DNA of 64,000 nt from Agreia pratensis (GTDB taxonomy: Bacteria > Actinomycetota > Actinomycetes > Actinomycetales > Microbacteriaceae), in assembly GCF_900177685.1 (NCBI RefSeq), contig NZ_FXAY01000004.1:124001-188000 (forward strand), in the 5' to 3' direction. The translations under genes were made by a program, and so were the position numbers. Shown one piece after another: positions 43,893 through 52,270 of this stretch. A model generated the notes under the pieces. The model was not told the DNA's origin. It saw only the letters and a list, made by a program, of their open reading frames with translations, and ran no database searches. Position 1 is the first letter of the stretch. Each line of letters opens with the position of its first letter.

Positions 43893-44687
43893 TCACAGTG
43901 CGAAATCGATGGGCGATTCCCGATGGGCGTGCCACAGGCGCTCCAGCTTGAGCGCGAGGTGGAGACTGCTGCGGGCCGATCCGTCGTGAAGGGCGTCGCG
44001 AACGACCTCGGGAGCTTTGTCGAGTCGGTAGTAGAGAGTCGTTCGGTGAATGTGGAGTCGTGCACAGGCGTCTGCAATGCGGCCGGCCACGTCGAGGTAG
44101 ACCTCCACCGTCTCTCGGTAGATCGAGTTCACGGGTTCGAGCAGCACATCGGCGGCGGGTGAGATGTCTCGCACACGAACAGATCCGGGTGCGATTCGGC
44201 TCAGCATGATCCAGGAGCCGAGCTGGTTGTGCCATCCCATGTCGCCGAGCTCTGGCAGAGCGGCGAGGATGCCGGCAGCGCGGTGCGCGCGCTCGGCCAC
44301 GGGGGCGAGGTCGTAGTCGGACTGCTCGATGAGGGCCGCGCCGATTCCGAGCACCCGCAGCTCGAATCGGCGTGCGAGCTCGCGGATCCGCTCGTCGAAT
44401 GTCGTCGCCTCGGGGCGGGCGCGCGTGACGAAGTAGAGGCATCCGGATTTTTCGCGCACGAAGACAGCCTCCGCGCGCGACGATGCGGCGATGCGGCCGG
44501 CCAGCGCCCGTGCTCGCTCGGCGCCGGCGTTCGGATCGACGATGACGGCCCACACAGACGAATGGAATCCCGGGTCGATTCGGTGATGGGCCACGGCGGT
44601 GCCGAAGGCCTCGCGACGTCTGCCCGAATCATCGTCGAGCAGTCGGGAGTGGCCGATACGGTCTTCTGTCAGATGGTAGAGACTCAT
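43893..44687 (-). CDS. PucR-type regulator, short form
   Basis: A 264-residue protein with a PucR C-terminal HTH (about 205–255; YRETVEVYLDVAGRIADACA, RLHIHRTTLYYRLDK) preceded by a GGDEF-like/CdaR-like middle part (SSVWAVIVDPNAGAERARA, RRFELRVLGIGAALIEQSDY). It lacks the N-terminal PucR domain of the longer family members. Starts at ATG 44687; the open frame above has no homology. Convergent with the stand-alone sensor gene and divergent from the MmyB-type regulator. Confidence 0.75.
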   Translation of the reverse strand: MSLYHLTEDRIGHSRLLDDDSGRRREAFGTAVAHHRIDPGFHSSVWAVIVDPNAGAERARALAGRIAASSRAEAVFVREKSGCLYFVTRARPEATTFDERIRELARRFELRVLGIGAALIEQSDYDLAPVAERAHRAAGILAALPELGDMGWHNQLGSWIMLSRIAPGSVRVRDISPAADVLLEPVNSIYRETVEVYLDVAGRIADACARLHIHRTTLYYRLDKAPEVVRDALHDGSARSSLHLALKLERLWHAHRESPIDFAL

Positions 44688-44767
44688 GGTTGAATGCAGC
44701 CCTCTGTCGCTCGAGCGGGTGATGACCGCGAGTCTATGAGCGGCGCGGGGCTGCCCACCTGGCCGTG

Positions 44768-44801
44768 TCAGTACCACCCAGCACTGATCTCAGTACCACC
44801 C
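44768..44801. promoter_or_regulatory. Two 12-bp direct repeats in the PucR/MmyB intergenic region
   Basis: TCAGTACCACCC occurs at 44768–44779 and 44790–44801, 22 bp apart (two helical turns), with ACTGATCTCAGT (44783–44794), itself an inverted repeat, between. These look like a regulator binding array for one or both divergent genes. The remaining 231-bp gap shows nothing else. Confidence 0.5.
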
Positions 44802-44918
44802 CGTGCCCATGTCCTTTTGTGCACCATGATCGGCCCGAAGCCCCCTCACGCATCGATGGTGAACGCGCTCACAATGAGAGCGGTTGCAATCAGAGCACCG
44901 GGGTGGGGGACGAACGCC

Positions 44919-45842
44919 ATGAGTGTGTCATCGAGTCCGTTGGGGCAGTTTCTCCGAGCGCGCCGCGAACTCGTGCAACCCGAAGACGTCGGACTGCCAC
45001 GAGAAGCCGCCCGCCGAGTGCCGGGGTTGCGCCGAGAAGAGGTCGCGGCGCGCGCGGATATCAGTCCCGAGTATTACCTGCGCATAGAACAGGGGCGTGA
45101 CAGGCGCCCCTCGGAGCAGGTCGTGCGTTCTCTCGCAAGGGCGCTGCTCCTCGATGACAACGGCTTGAGCTACCTCTCGCGGCTCGCACGACCGCGACCC
45201 TACCTCCGAGCGGTGCGCGCATCCACCGGGGTGAGTGACAGCGTGACCCGCCTTCTTGAGCGATGGAAGCAGACGCCGGCCGCTGTCACCGACGCCAATC
45301 TCGACGTGCTCGCCTCGAATACCATGGCTCGTCTGATCGCGCCGGGCGTGCTTGTGCCCGGCACGAATCTGCTCGAGGCGGCGTATGACGAGCTCACGAT
45401 GACGACACTCATGCACGACGCGACGGGCCACGATCAGGGCGACGAGCAGATGATCCGTGAGTACATCGCTGCGCTGCGCTTCAACGGCGACCCTCACGAT
45501 GCTCGACTTCAGGATGTCGTGGGTCGGCTTTCGACGAGGCACCTCTCGTTTCGGCGCATCTGGGCCGAGTACGACGCGAAACCACTGAGTGCCGGGGTGA
45601 GCACGATGCTCATCGAGCCCTTCGGTACGGTATCGCTCACGTGGCAGACCCTGGGCATCCCCCTGTCGCCGGGGCAGTTTCTCACGACGTACATGGCCGA
45701 GCCCGGATCCCGTGCTGCGGCTGTCCTCGACACGCTCTCGAGCTCAGCCTCGTCAGGCGGTGAGTCCCCGATGCGTCGACTGGAATCGGCGTTGGTACTC
45801 GGAGGGCGTGATCGTGAAGCGCGCGACGAACGAGCGTCGTAG
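44919..45842 (+). CDS. XRE family regulator with MmyB-like ligand-binding domain
   Basis: A 307-residue regulator. HTH at about 8–75 (FLRARRELVQPEDVGLPREA, RRVPGLRREEVAARADIS, EYYLRIEQGRDRRPSEQV), then the MmyB sensor domain at about 105–280 (WKQTPAAVTDANLDVLASNT, HLSFRRIWAEYDAKPLSAGV). ATG 44919 follows a GGGGGA site; the open frame above has no homology. Its 3' end overlaps the convergent GlxA gene by 90 bp. Proteins of this type often repress a neighbouring oxidoreductase, but none is adjacent here. Confidence 0.86.
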   Translation: MSVSSSPLGQFLRARRELVQPEDVGLPREAARRVPGLRREEVAARADISPEYYLRIEQGRDRRPSEQVVRSLARALLLDDNGLSYLSRLARPRPYLRAVRASTGVSDSVTRLLERWKQTPAAVTDANLDVLASNTMARLIAPGVLVPGTNLLEAAYDELTMTTLMHDATGHDQGDEQMIREYIAALRFNGDPHDARLQDVVGRLSTRHLSFRRIWAEYDAKPLSAGVSTMLIEPFGTVSLTWQTLGIPLSPGQFLTTYMAEPGSRAAAVLDTLSSSASSGGESPMRRLESALVLGGRDREARDERAS

Positions 45843-46748
45843 CGCCACCGGGGTGGCGTAGCCCGAACGCGCCGCGGCATCGGCTACCGAGGCTCCGGAG
45901 TCCAGGAAGGAGACCGCGAGGTCGAGCCGCATCGACGTCACATACTCCATGGGTGACATACCGACCTCGTCGCGCATCACCCGGGTCAGATGCCGCGTAC
46001 TCACGTTCGCGACCGACGCGAGAGAACCGACCGTGTATGGCCGGGATGGATCCTCGCTGATGTGGTCGGTGATGACCGTGATCACGGGAGTGCGTGGGGG
46101 AGGTCCCTGCAGCGCCGCGGAGAACTGCGACTGATTGCCGGAGCGCTTCATGTACACGAGCAGCAGTTGCGCTACCGAGCGGGCCACCTCGGGACCGTAG
46201 TCGAGTTCGAGCAGGCAGAGCGCGAGGTCGATTCCCGCGGCGACGCCAGCCGACGTGAAGACGTCTCCATCGTTCACGAAGATGGCCTCGGGTTGAACAT
46301 CGACCTCGGGGTACGTCTCCGCGAGCAGAGACGTGAACTTCCAGTGCGTCGTCGCCGACTTTCCGGCCAGCAGGCCCGTGGCAGCGAGGCCGAACGCTCC
46401 GGTGCAGATGCCGGCGATCCGAGTGGATCGCGAGGCGAGCTCTGCGATCGATTCGAGCAGCAGGGGGTCGGCGAACACTGTTGCCGCCTTCTCTGTTCCG
46501 GGAACGATGAGGGTGTCGAGACGCCCCGCTTCCGCCACCGACGTCTGAACGCCCACCTGGATACCCATCGACGTCATCACGGGCTCGCCAGACCGTGAGA
46601 TCGTGACGATCTCATAGCCGGTAGAGCGCTGATTGGCTTCGAAGAACACCTCGGCGGGCCCGGCGAAGTCGAGCATCTTGACGTCGTCGAACAGCAGGAT
46701 GCCGATGCGAGGCAGTCGTGGGGCGCGGGGTGGCCGTATGGCTGGCAT
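45753..46748 (-). CDS. GlxA family transcriptional regulator (DJ-1/PfpI + AraC HTH)
   Basis: A 331-residue regulator: N-terminal DJ-1/PfpI domain (IGILLFDDVKMLDFAGPAEV, with the nucleophile-elbow region AGICTGAFGLA) and C-terminal AraC double HTH (about 225–320; YTVGSLASVANVSTRHLTRV, VGMSPMEYVTSMRLDLAVSF, SGYATPVALRRSFVARFTIT). Effector unknown. Its stop end lies inside the 3' end of the convergent MmyB-type gene (90 bp shared). Confidence 0.87.
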   Translation of the reverse strand: MPAIRPPRAPRLPRIGILLFDDVKMLDFAGPAEVFFEANQRSTGYEIVTISRSGEPVMTSMGIQVGVQTSVAEAGRLDTLIVPGTEKAATVFADPLLLESIAELASRSTRIAGICTGAFGLAATGLLAGKSATTHWKFTSLLAETYPEVDVQPEAIFVNDGDVFTSAGVAAGIDLALCLLELDYGPEVARSVAQLLLVYMKRSGNQSQFSAALQGPPPRTPVITVITDHISEDPSRPYTVGSLASVANVSTRHLTRVMRDEVGMSPMEYVTSMRLDLAVSFLDSGASVADAAARSGYATPVALRRSFVARFTITPSEYQRRFQSTHRGLTA

Positions 46749-46805
46749 GGTGTCCTGACGTCTACGCGCGCTGCGGTTCTGGAGCGCTGGCTCTATTAAA
46801 GCGTA

Positions 46806-46817
46806 GTCTAATCAGAC
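46806..46817. promoter_or_regulatory. Short inverted repeat upstream of the GlxA-type gene
   Basis: GTCTAATCAGAC has 4-bp inverted arms (GTCT/AGAC). It lies in the 78-bp gap between the NnaR-like gene and the GlxA-type gene, near an A+T-rich TTTAAT that may be a -10 box on the minus strand. Confidence 0.3.
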
Positions 46818-46826
46818 ATTTGTTGG

Positions 46827-47960
46827 TTAGATCGCTATGCGGTACCCGCGCTTGATCACCGTCGACACGATTCCGGGTACCGGAAGCGACTGTCTCAGTC
46901 TGCTGATCGCCACGTCTGTCGCATGGTCATCTTGCATGTCGGGCTGCGCCGTCATGAGTTCTGCGCGTGACAGGACGGCACCCTCGGCACTCAGCAGCGC
47001 CCGAAACAGCGCGAGAGACAGCGGCGCGAGCACAGCCTCAGCGTCGCCGATGCGAACCAGTCTTCCGCGCAACTCGATTTCGCCGTGCCTGGTCGAGAGA
47101 CGCTGGATTCGGTTCTCTTCGAGATGCTCGCAGACGAGCCGGATGAGCGCGCCCATGCGATACCGCGGTGGGATGATCGCTTCGATCCCTGCGGCCACCA
47201 ATGGAGCAGCTGTGACGTGACCGACCGCAGCAGCGACGACAGGGCCCATAAAAGCTGTCTGCAGTGCGTCGAGACGGCCGGCTCCATCTGCTGCGGCGAA
47301 CAGAGCCTCGACGGCCGGCGCGCTCGTGAAGGTGACGGCGTCGAGCGAGCCCGCGCAGATCGAATCGACGAGTCGGAGCACCCGCGAAGAGTCCGCCGGC
47401 AACGACCACCGGTAAGGAGCGACCGTCAGCACCGTTGCGCCGGAGTCACGGAGCCGCTGAAGCTGGCCCTCGTCAGTGAAACCGTGAAGCTGCACAGCCA
47501 CGGTCTTGTCCTCGGCACCGTCTCGGAGCACATGGTCGACGAGGGACTTCGTGGTCTCCTCATCACTCATGCCGGAATCGTCGAGGCCGGCCGCGCGAAC
47601 CGCTCCTCGCGCTTTGGGGCCGCGAACGAGGATCCTCGTGTGCGTCAGGGTCTCGCTCAGCTCGTGTCCGATTCCGGCAGCATCCGCAGCTTCGAACCAG
47701 CGCCGCACGCCATACGAGGTGGTGGCGAGCAGCACATCGGGTCGCGCGGCGATGATCGCGAGGGTGTCGGCGGTCAGCTCGGCATCATCTTCGGCTGCCG
47801 CGATCCGGATGGCGGGAGCATGCAGGACATCGGCGCCCCTGCGCTCGAACGCAGCGATCAAGTCTTCCGATCTGCGGTCGCTCGTCACGCCGATACGAAA
47901 GCCACGAAGCTGATCCGGGCGGAATGCTCTGACCAGGGCATCCGCGTCTGAGTCGGTCAC
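46827..47960 (-). CDS. Uroporphyrinogen-III synthase-like regulator with winged-helix domain (NnaR-like)
   Basis: A 377-residue fusion. Residues about 15–265 form a HemD fold (LRGFRIGVTSDRRSEDLIAA, VTFTSAPAVEALFAAADGAG, AVGHVTAAPLVAAGI); residues about 280–377 form an OmpR/PhoB-type winged helix (GEIELRGRLVRIGDAEAVLA, DDHATDVAISRLRQSLPVPG, STVIKRGYRIA). This architecture is that of NnaR, the co-activator of nitrate assimilation genes in Streptomyces and mycobacteria. Its place beside cobA and nirB supports that role; it may also keep HemD activity. Confidence 0.83.
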   Translation of the reverse strand: MTDSDADALVRAFRPDQLRGFRIGVTSDRRSEDLIAAFERRGADVLHAPAIRIAAAEDDAELTADTLAIIAARPDVLLATTSYGVRRWFEAADAAGIGHELSETLTHTRILVRGPKARGAVRAAGLDDSGMSDEETTKSLVDHVLRDGAEDKTVAVQLHGFTDEGQLQRLRDSGATVLTVAPYRWSLPADSSRVLRLVDSICAGSLDAVTFTSAPAVEALFAAADGAGRLDALQTAFMGPVVAAAVGHVTAAPLVAAGIEAIIPPRYRMGALIRLVCEHLEENRIQRLSTRHGEIELRGRLVRIGDAEAVLAPLSLALFRALLSAEGAVLSRAELMTAQPDMQDDHATDVAISRLRQSLPVPGIVSTVIKRGYRIAI

Positions 47961-47972
47961 AGGGCTCTTTCG

Positions 47973-49067
47973 TCAGTCGGTCGTCAGTTCGGCCGCGGCA
48001 TCCTGAAGGAACGTAGCGGCCGTCACATCGAGTTGCTCGCTCAATCGTACGACCTCGCCGATCACCACAACGGCGGGCGAGCGCACACCGAGTCGCGAGG
48101 CGAGCGGCGCGATTTCGTCGAGGTCGGCGCGGGTCGTGCGCTGACCCGTCGAGAAGCCCTTCTCAACGATGGCCACAGGCATGGATGCCGACATCCCGGC
48201 GCGCATGAGGCCGGCCGTGAGGTGCGGCAGAGTTCCCACCCCCATCAGAACGACGATCGTTCCTCCGAGCCCGGCGAGGTGCAGCAGTTCGTTCTCGCTG
48301 AGTGGCACATGACCCGACACGACCGTGAAGAGCCTCGAGATCTCGCGATGAGTCACCGGAATGCCTGCCGCGCCGGGGACCGCGATCGCGCTGGTGACGC
48401 CCGAGACGACGGTCACGGGCACGCCCGCGCGGCTGCACGCGATGACCTCCTCCCCGCCTCGCCCGAACACGAACGGGTCGCCTCCCTTCAGCCGGACGAC
48501 CGTCTTGCCGGCGAGTGCGGCCTCGACGAGTCGCTCCTGGATCTCGGTCTGATTGACGGCGTGGTGTCCCGGCGTCTTGCCTACATTGACCAGCTCGGCA
48601 CCGGGTGCCCATTCGGCCAGGCGTGCGACGGGCCCCAGACGGTCGAAGAATACGACGTCCGCCTCGCGCAGGGCGGCGAGCGCGGCGACCGTGAGCAGCT
48701 GACCGTCGCCCGGACCTCCGCCGACGAGCGTCACTCGCCCGATGGGCAGCGTGGGACTCGGCGGCTCCGTGGTGAGCCAGATGCGCGCCTCGCGGGTCGC
48801 ACGCTCCAATGCGTCGGTGGTCGACGAGTCGACACCGACGGAGACCACCAGGTCGACCGATGACACGAGGGTCTTCCATTCGAGCCGGTTCGAGGGCACG
48901 ATGACGCGCACGACAGAGCTGACGGCTCGGGCGTCGCCCGGCTCGCCGTCATCGGCGAGATAGACCCGCGCACCGGATGCGACGCACCGCGCGATCGTGT
49001 GACGCGCCCGCCCGGCGTGCCCCACGACGAGAACGCGACGGCCCGCCAGGTTCACCGAGATCTCCAT
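47973..49067 (-). CDS. cobA: Uroporphyrinogen-III C-methyltransferase with degenerate siroheme-synthase N-domain
   Basis: A 364-residue enzyme that makes precorrin-2 with SAM for siroheme. The methyltransferase (about 110–350) is clear: RVTLVGGGPGDGQLLTVAAL, VNVGKTPGHHAVNQTEIQER, VVRLKGGDPFVFGRGGEEV, GIPVTHR. Residues 1–105 resemble the CysG/Met8 dehydrogenase domain (RRVLVVGHAGRARHTIARCV) but lack the GGG nucleotide loop. ATG 49067 lies 4 nt after the nirB stop. Supplies the cofactor of NirB with the chelatase gene nearby. Confidence 0.88.
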   Translation of the reverse strand: MEISVNLAGRRVLVVGHAGRARHTIARCVASGARVYLADDGEPGDARAVSSVVRVIVPSNRLEWKTLVSSVDLVVSVGVDSSTTDALERATREARIWLTTEPPSPTLPIGRVTLVGGGPGDGQLLTVAALAALREADVVFFDRLGPVARLAEWAPGAELVNVGKTPGHHAVNQTEIQERLVEAALAGKTVVRLKGGDPFVFGRGGEEVIACSRAGVPVTVVSGVTSAIAVPGAAGIPVTHREISRLFTVVSGHVPLSENELLHLAGLGGTIVVLMGVGTLPHLTAGLMRAGMSASMPVAIVEKGFSTGQRTTRADLDEIAPLASRLGVRSPAVVVIGEVVRLSEQLDVTAATFLQDAAAELTTD

Positions 49068-49071
49068 GGGC

Positions 49072-51687
49072 CTATTGTCCCCTTCGCACAGGTATCGACG
49101 GCCCCGAGACGAGAACCCGTTCCGCGGTCGCCGCCGCACGCTCTTCGGCGCGCGCGGGCCTCGGCTGGTCGCGTTCGGTGACCTGCACCACAGCCGGGTC
49201 CGGCGTTCGCGGTGCGTTCACGAACGAACGGAAGCGGCGGAGGCGTTCCGGGTCGTTGAGAGTCGCCGCCCATTCGTCTTCGTAGTTGCCCACATGCTGC
49301 GCCATGGCGGCCTCGAGTTCCTCGGCGAGTCCGAGGGAGTCGTTGCAGACGACGTCGCGCACGTGGTCGAGACCGCCGGGCAGCTCCTCCTGCCAGCGCG
49401 CCGTTCGCTGCAGCCGATCGGCCGTGCGGATGTAGTACATCAGGTAGCGGTCGATGTAGGCGATAAGCGTCTTGTCGTCGAGATCCTGAGCGAGCAGCAG
49501 CGCGTGCGCCGGCTGATACCCGCCATTGCCGCCCACGTAGAGATTCCATCCCTGCTCGGTGGCGATGATGCCGATGTCCTTGCTGCGGGCCTCCGCGCAT
49601 TCGCGGGCGCAGCCGGAGACGCCGAGTTTGAACTTGTGCGGCGACCGCAACCCGCGATAACGCAACTCGAGTTCGATGGCCATCGCCACGGCATCCTGCA
49701 CCCCGAACCGGCACCAGGTGGAGCCCACGCACGACTTCACGGTGCGGAGGGATTTGCCGTAAGCCTGACCGGACTCGAAGCCCGCGTCGACGAGGATCCT
49801 CCAGATGTCGGGAAGCTGCTCGAGGCGGGCGCCGAACATGTCTATGCGCAGGCCGCCCGTGAGTTTCGTATAGAGGTTGAACTGCTCGGCCACCTCGGCA
49901 ATCACCTTCAGCTTCGCGGGGGTGATCTCTCCTCCGGGAATACGAGGCACCACGGAGTACGTGCCGTCTTTCTGCATATTCGCCAGTGCTCGGTCGTTCG
50001 TGTCCTGCAGGGCACCGCTGCCCGAGTCGAGGATGTACTTCGACGTCTGCGTCGCCAGGATCGAGGCCATCACCGGCTTGCACACGTCGCAGCCCAGACC
50101 GCGACCGAAGTGCTGCATGATCTGCTCGTAGCTGGTGAGCTGAAGAATGCGCACGGCCTCGAACAGCTCGCTGCGGCTGAGGTCGACGTGTTCGCACAGC
50201 GCCTTCGAGACCTCGATGCCGGCCTTGGATAGTTCGGTCTCGAGAATCTTCTTGACCAGAGGAACGCACGATCCGCACTGCGTGCCGGCCCGCGTGCAGG
50301 TCTTGAGCGGGCCGAGTTCGGTGCAGGCCTCGCCATGGTCGCCGCGGATGGCGCCACGCACAGCGCCGACCGACACGTTGTTGCACGAGCACAGCTGAAC
50401 GTCGTCGGGCAGCTCGGCGCTCGCGGGAGCCTCGACGCCTGCTGCTGACAGGTAGGCGCTCGGCTCCGCCGGAAGCTCTCGACCGAGGAGCGGCCTGAGA
50501 GCGGTGTAGGGCGCCGCGTCTCCGACGAAGATGCCGCCGAGCAACGTCTTGGCGTCGTTCGAGACGACGATCTTCTGGTACATGCCGCGGGCCGGATCGG
50601 CGTACACGACCTCGAGTGCGCCCTCGGATGCCCCGAGCGCATCGCCGAAGCTCGCCACCTCGACGCCCGACAGCTTGAGTTTGGTGGCGTCGTCGATTCC
50701 CGGAAAACTCGCCTCGCCTTGATGGATGCGGTCGGCGACGACCTCGGCCATGGCATTCGCCGGGGCGACGAGGCCCACACAGACACCGCCGACGCTCGCG
50801 ACCTCGCCGATCGCCCAGACGCCGTCGTGCGATGAGCTGCAATCGTCGCCGATGACGATGCCGCCCCGTGCGCCGATCGCAAGCCCTGCGGCCCGGGCGA
50901 GTTCGTCGCGGGGAGTGATTCCGATCGAGAAGACCACCAGGTCGGCGCTGATCGCCCGCCCGTCGGTCAGCTCCACGCCGAGCACGCGGCCGGACGGACC
51001 GGTGAGCACCTGAGTCGGACGGTTGCCGAGCGCGAGTGTCACTCCCTGTGCCTCGATCAGTCGACCGAGGGCCTGGCCGGCCCCCTCGTCGAGCTGGGCC
51101 GACATCAGCCACCGGCCGGAGTGCACGATCGTTGCTCGGGCGCCGAGTCGCTGGAGGCCGCCCGCGGCCTCGAGCCCGAGGAGGCCTCCGCCGACCACGA
51201 CCACGTGTGCGGGGCGACCGAGCTGTGCGGCCAGCCGTGCGGACTCTGCGACGAGGAAGTCCACGTCTTCGAGGGTGCGGTACACGTAGCCTTGCGACGC
51301 GCCGGGGATGGGAGGCACCGTCGCCGCCGACCCCGTCGCGAACACCAGATCGTCGTAGGGCACGGTGCTGCCGTCTGCGAGTTCGACGGAACGTTCTTCG
51401 AGGTCGACCCGGCTGGCAGCGACCCCGCCTCGATAGGTGATGCCCGGCGAATTCCAGAGTTCTCTATCGCCGAGGGTCAGGTCCTCCGACGAGACGAGGC
51501 GGCGCGAGAGGGCCACGCGGTCATAGGGGAGATGGATCTCCTCACCGAGCACGGTCACGGTCACATCGCGCGAGCCCTCCTGTGCCCGCCGCGAGTGCAT
51601 CGACTCGGCGAACCGGTGCGCGGCGGGGCCGCCGCCGATGACGACCACCCGGTGGGGTGGTTCGCCAGAGAAGTTCGGGCTCGTCAT
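49072..51687 (-). CDS. nirB: Nitrite reductase (NADH) large subunit
   Basis: An 871-residue assimilatory enzyme reducing nitrite to ammonium. N-terminal FAD/NAD domains (RVVVIGGGPAAHRFAESM, HVVVVGGGLLGLEAAGGLQR); a BFD-type [2Fe-2S] cluster near 430–465 (CSCNNVSVGAVRGAI and CTRAGTQCGSC); C-terminal siroheme/[4Fe-4S] half with ligand cysteines in SCVGSTWCRFG (about 645–655) and GVSGCARECAEA (about 685–695). ATG 51687 has GGAAGG upstream; the 59 extra open codons above are non-homologous. Transcribed away from nirD. Confidence 0.93.
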   Translation of the reverse strand: MTSPNFSGEPPHRVVVIGGGPAAHRFAESMHSRRAQEGSRDVTVTVLGEEIHLPYDRVALSRRLVSSEDLTLGDRELWNSPGITYRGGVAASRVDLEERSVELADGSTVPYDDLVFATGSAATVPPIPGASQGYVYRTLEDVDFLVAESARLAAQLGRPAHVVVVGGGLLGLEAAGGLQRLGARATIVHSGRWLMSAQLDEGAGQALGRLIEAQGVTLALGNRPTQVLTGPSGRVLGVELTDGRAISADLVVFSIGITPRDELARAAGLAIGARGGIVIGDDCSSSHDGVWAIGEVASVGGVCVGLVAPANAMAEVVADRIHQGEASFPGIDDATKLKLSGVEVASFGDALGASEGALEVVYADPARGMYQKIVVSNDAKTLLGGIFVGDAAPYTALRPLLGRELPAEPSAYLSAAGVEAPASAELPDDVQLCSCNNVSVGAVRGAIRGDHGEACTELGPLKTCTRAGTQCGSCVPLVKKILETELSKAGIEVSKALCEHVDLSRSELFEAVRILQLTSYEQIMQHFGRGLGCDVCKPVMASILATQTSKYILDSGSGALQDTNDRALANMQKDGTYSVVPRIPGGEITPAKLKVIAEVAEQFNLYTKLTGGLRIDMFGARLEQLPDIWRILVDAGFESGQAYGKSLRTVKSCVGSTWCRFGVQDAVAMAIELELRYRGLRSPHKFKLGVSGCARECAEARSKDIGIIATEQGWNLYVGGNGGYQPAHALLLAQDLDDKTLIAYIDRYLMYYIRTADRLQRTARWQEELPGGLDHVRDVVCNDSLGLAEELEAAMAQHVGNYEDEWAATLNDPERLRRFRSFVNAPRTPDPAVVQVTERDQPRPARAEERAAATAERVLVSGPSIPVRRGQ

Positions 51688-51913
51688 GGCTGTGCCTTCC
51701 ACGTGCGTCGTCAGGGGATGCTCGAAGCCTAGGTAGCGCCGATTTCCCGACGATTGCGCCCACGTAACAGTGTGTGACGGGCGCCTCACCTCGTGCCGGG
51801 GCCACGGAGAGGTCTTTGTTACGTAACTGTCATGGCGGCGGTCAGAGGGGGAAATCTGCGGCACCTAGTTTGGGTGCATTCCCTTATGCGACCGCGTCAG
51901 AAAGGCTCTCTTC
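51688..51913. promoter_or_regulatory. Divergent nirB/nirD control region
   Basis: GTAAC-AGTGT-GTGAC (51764–51778) and the palindrome GTTACGTAAC (51818–51827) contain GTnAC half-sites like those bound by GlnR, which controls nitrate genes together with NnaR in actinobacteria. On the minus strand TAGGCT near 51724–51729 could be the nirB -10 box; TAGTTT (51866–51871) could serve nirD. Confidence 0.45.
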
Positions 51914-52270
51914 ATGACGACCTGGACTCCCGTCTGCCGTCTCGATGACCTCGAAGTGCTCTGGGGTGAGGCGGTGCTCGTCGACGGCGAGCAGTTCGCG
52001 CTTTTCCGTCTGCCCGGCGACCGCCTCCACGCCGTCTCGAACGAGGATCCGGCCACGGGCTCGCAGGTTCTATCGCGCGGCATCGTCGGCTCGAAAGGTG
52101 ACAGGGTCACCATCGCGTCGCCGCTGCACAAGCAGATCTATGACCTCGAGACGGGGGAGTGCTACAGCGCACCGGAGTACCGGTTGCCCGTCGTCGGAGT
52201 TCGTGTTGTCGACGGCATCGTCGAGATCGACGCACGGCTCGACCGCGCCACGAACGGTGTGGCCGCGTGA
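51914..52270 (+). CDS. nirD: Nitrite reductase (NADH) small subunit
   Basis: A 118-residue Rieske-fold subunit (VCRLDDLEVLWGEAVLVDGE, HAVSNEDPATGSQVLSRGIV, ASPLHKQIYDLETGECYSAP). Like other NirD proteins it has lost most cluster ligands (the CxH of true Rieske proteins is NED here). AAAGG precedes the ATG. It is separated from nirB in the opposite orientation and overlaps the chelatase start by 4 bp. Confidence 0.92.
   Translation: MTTWTPVCRLDDLEVLWGEAVLVDGEQFALFRLPGDRLHAVSNEDPATGSQVLSRGIVGSKGDRVTIASPLHKQIYDLETGECYSAPEYRLPVVGVRVVDGIVEIDARLDRATNGVAA

Noticed and set aside
43893-45842. A defence island built from the nuclease, regulators and DUF2071
   Set aside because: No helicase, NTPase, toxin–antitoxin pair or phage gene is present; the nuclease is operonic with DUF2071 and an EamA transporter, so a defence role has no support.
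49052-51112. A 686-residue minus-strand open frame beside the nirB frame
   Set aside because: Out-of-frame reading of nirB; the composition is Arg/Gly-rich and no motif appears.
51688-51864. N-terminal extension of NirB
   Set aside because: The extra 59 codons cross the nirB promoter region, have no homology and lack a ribosome site; ATG 51687 has a good one.
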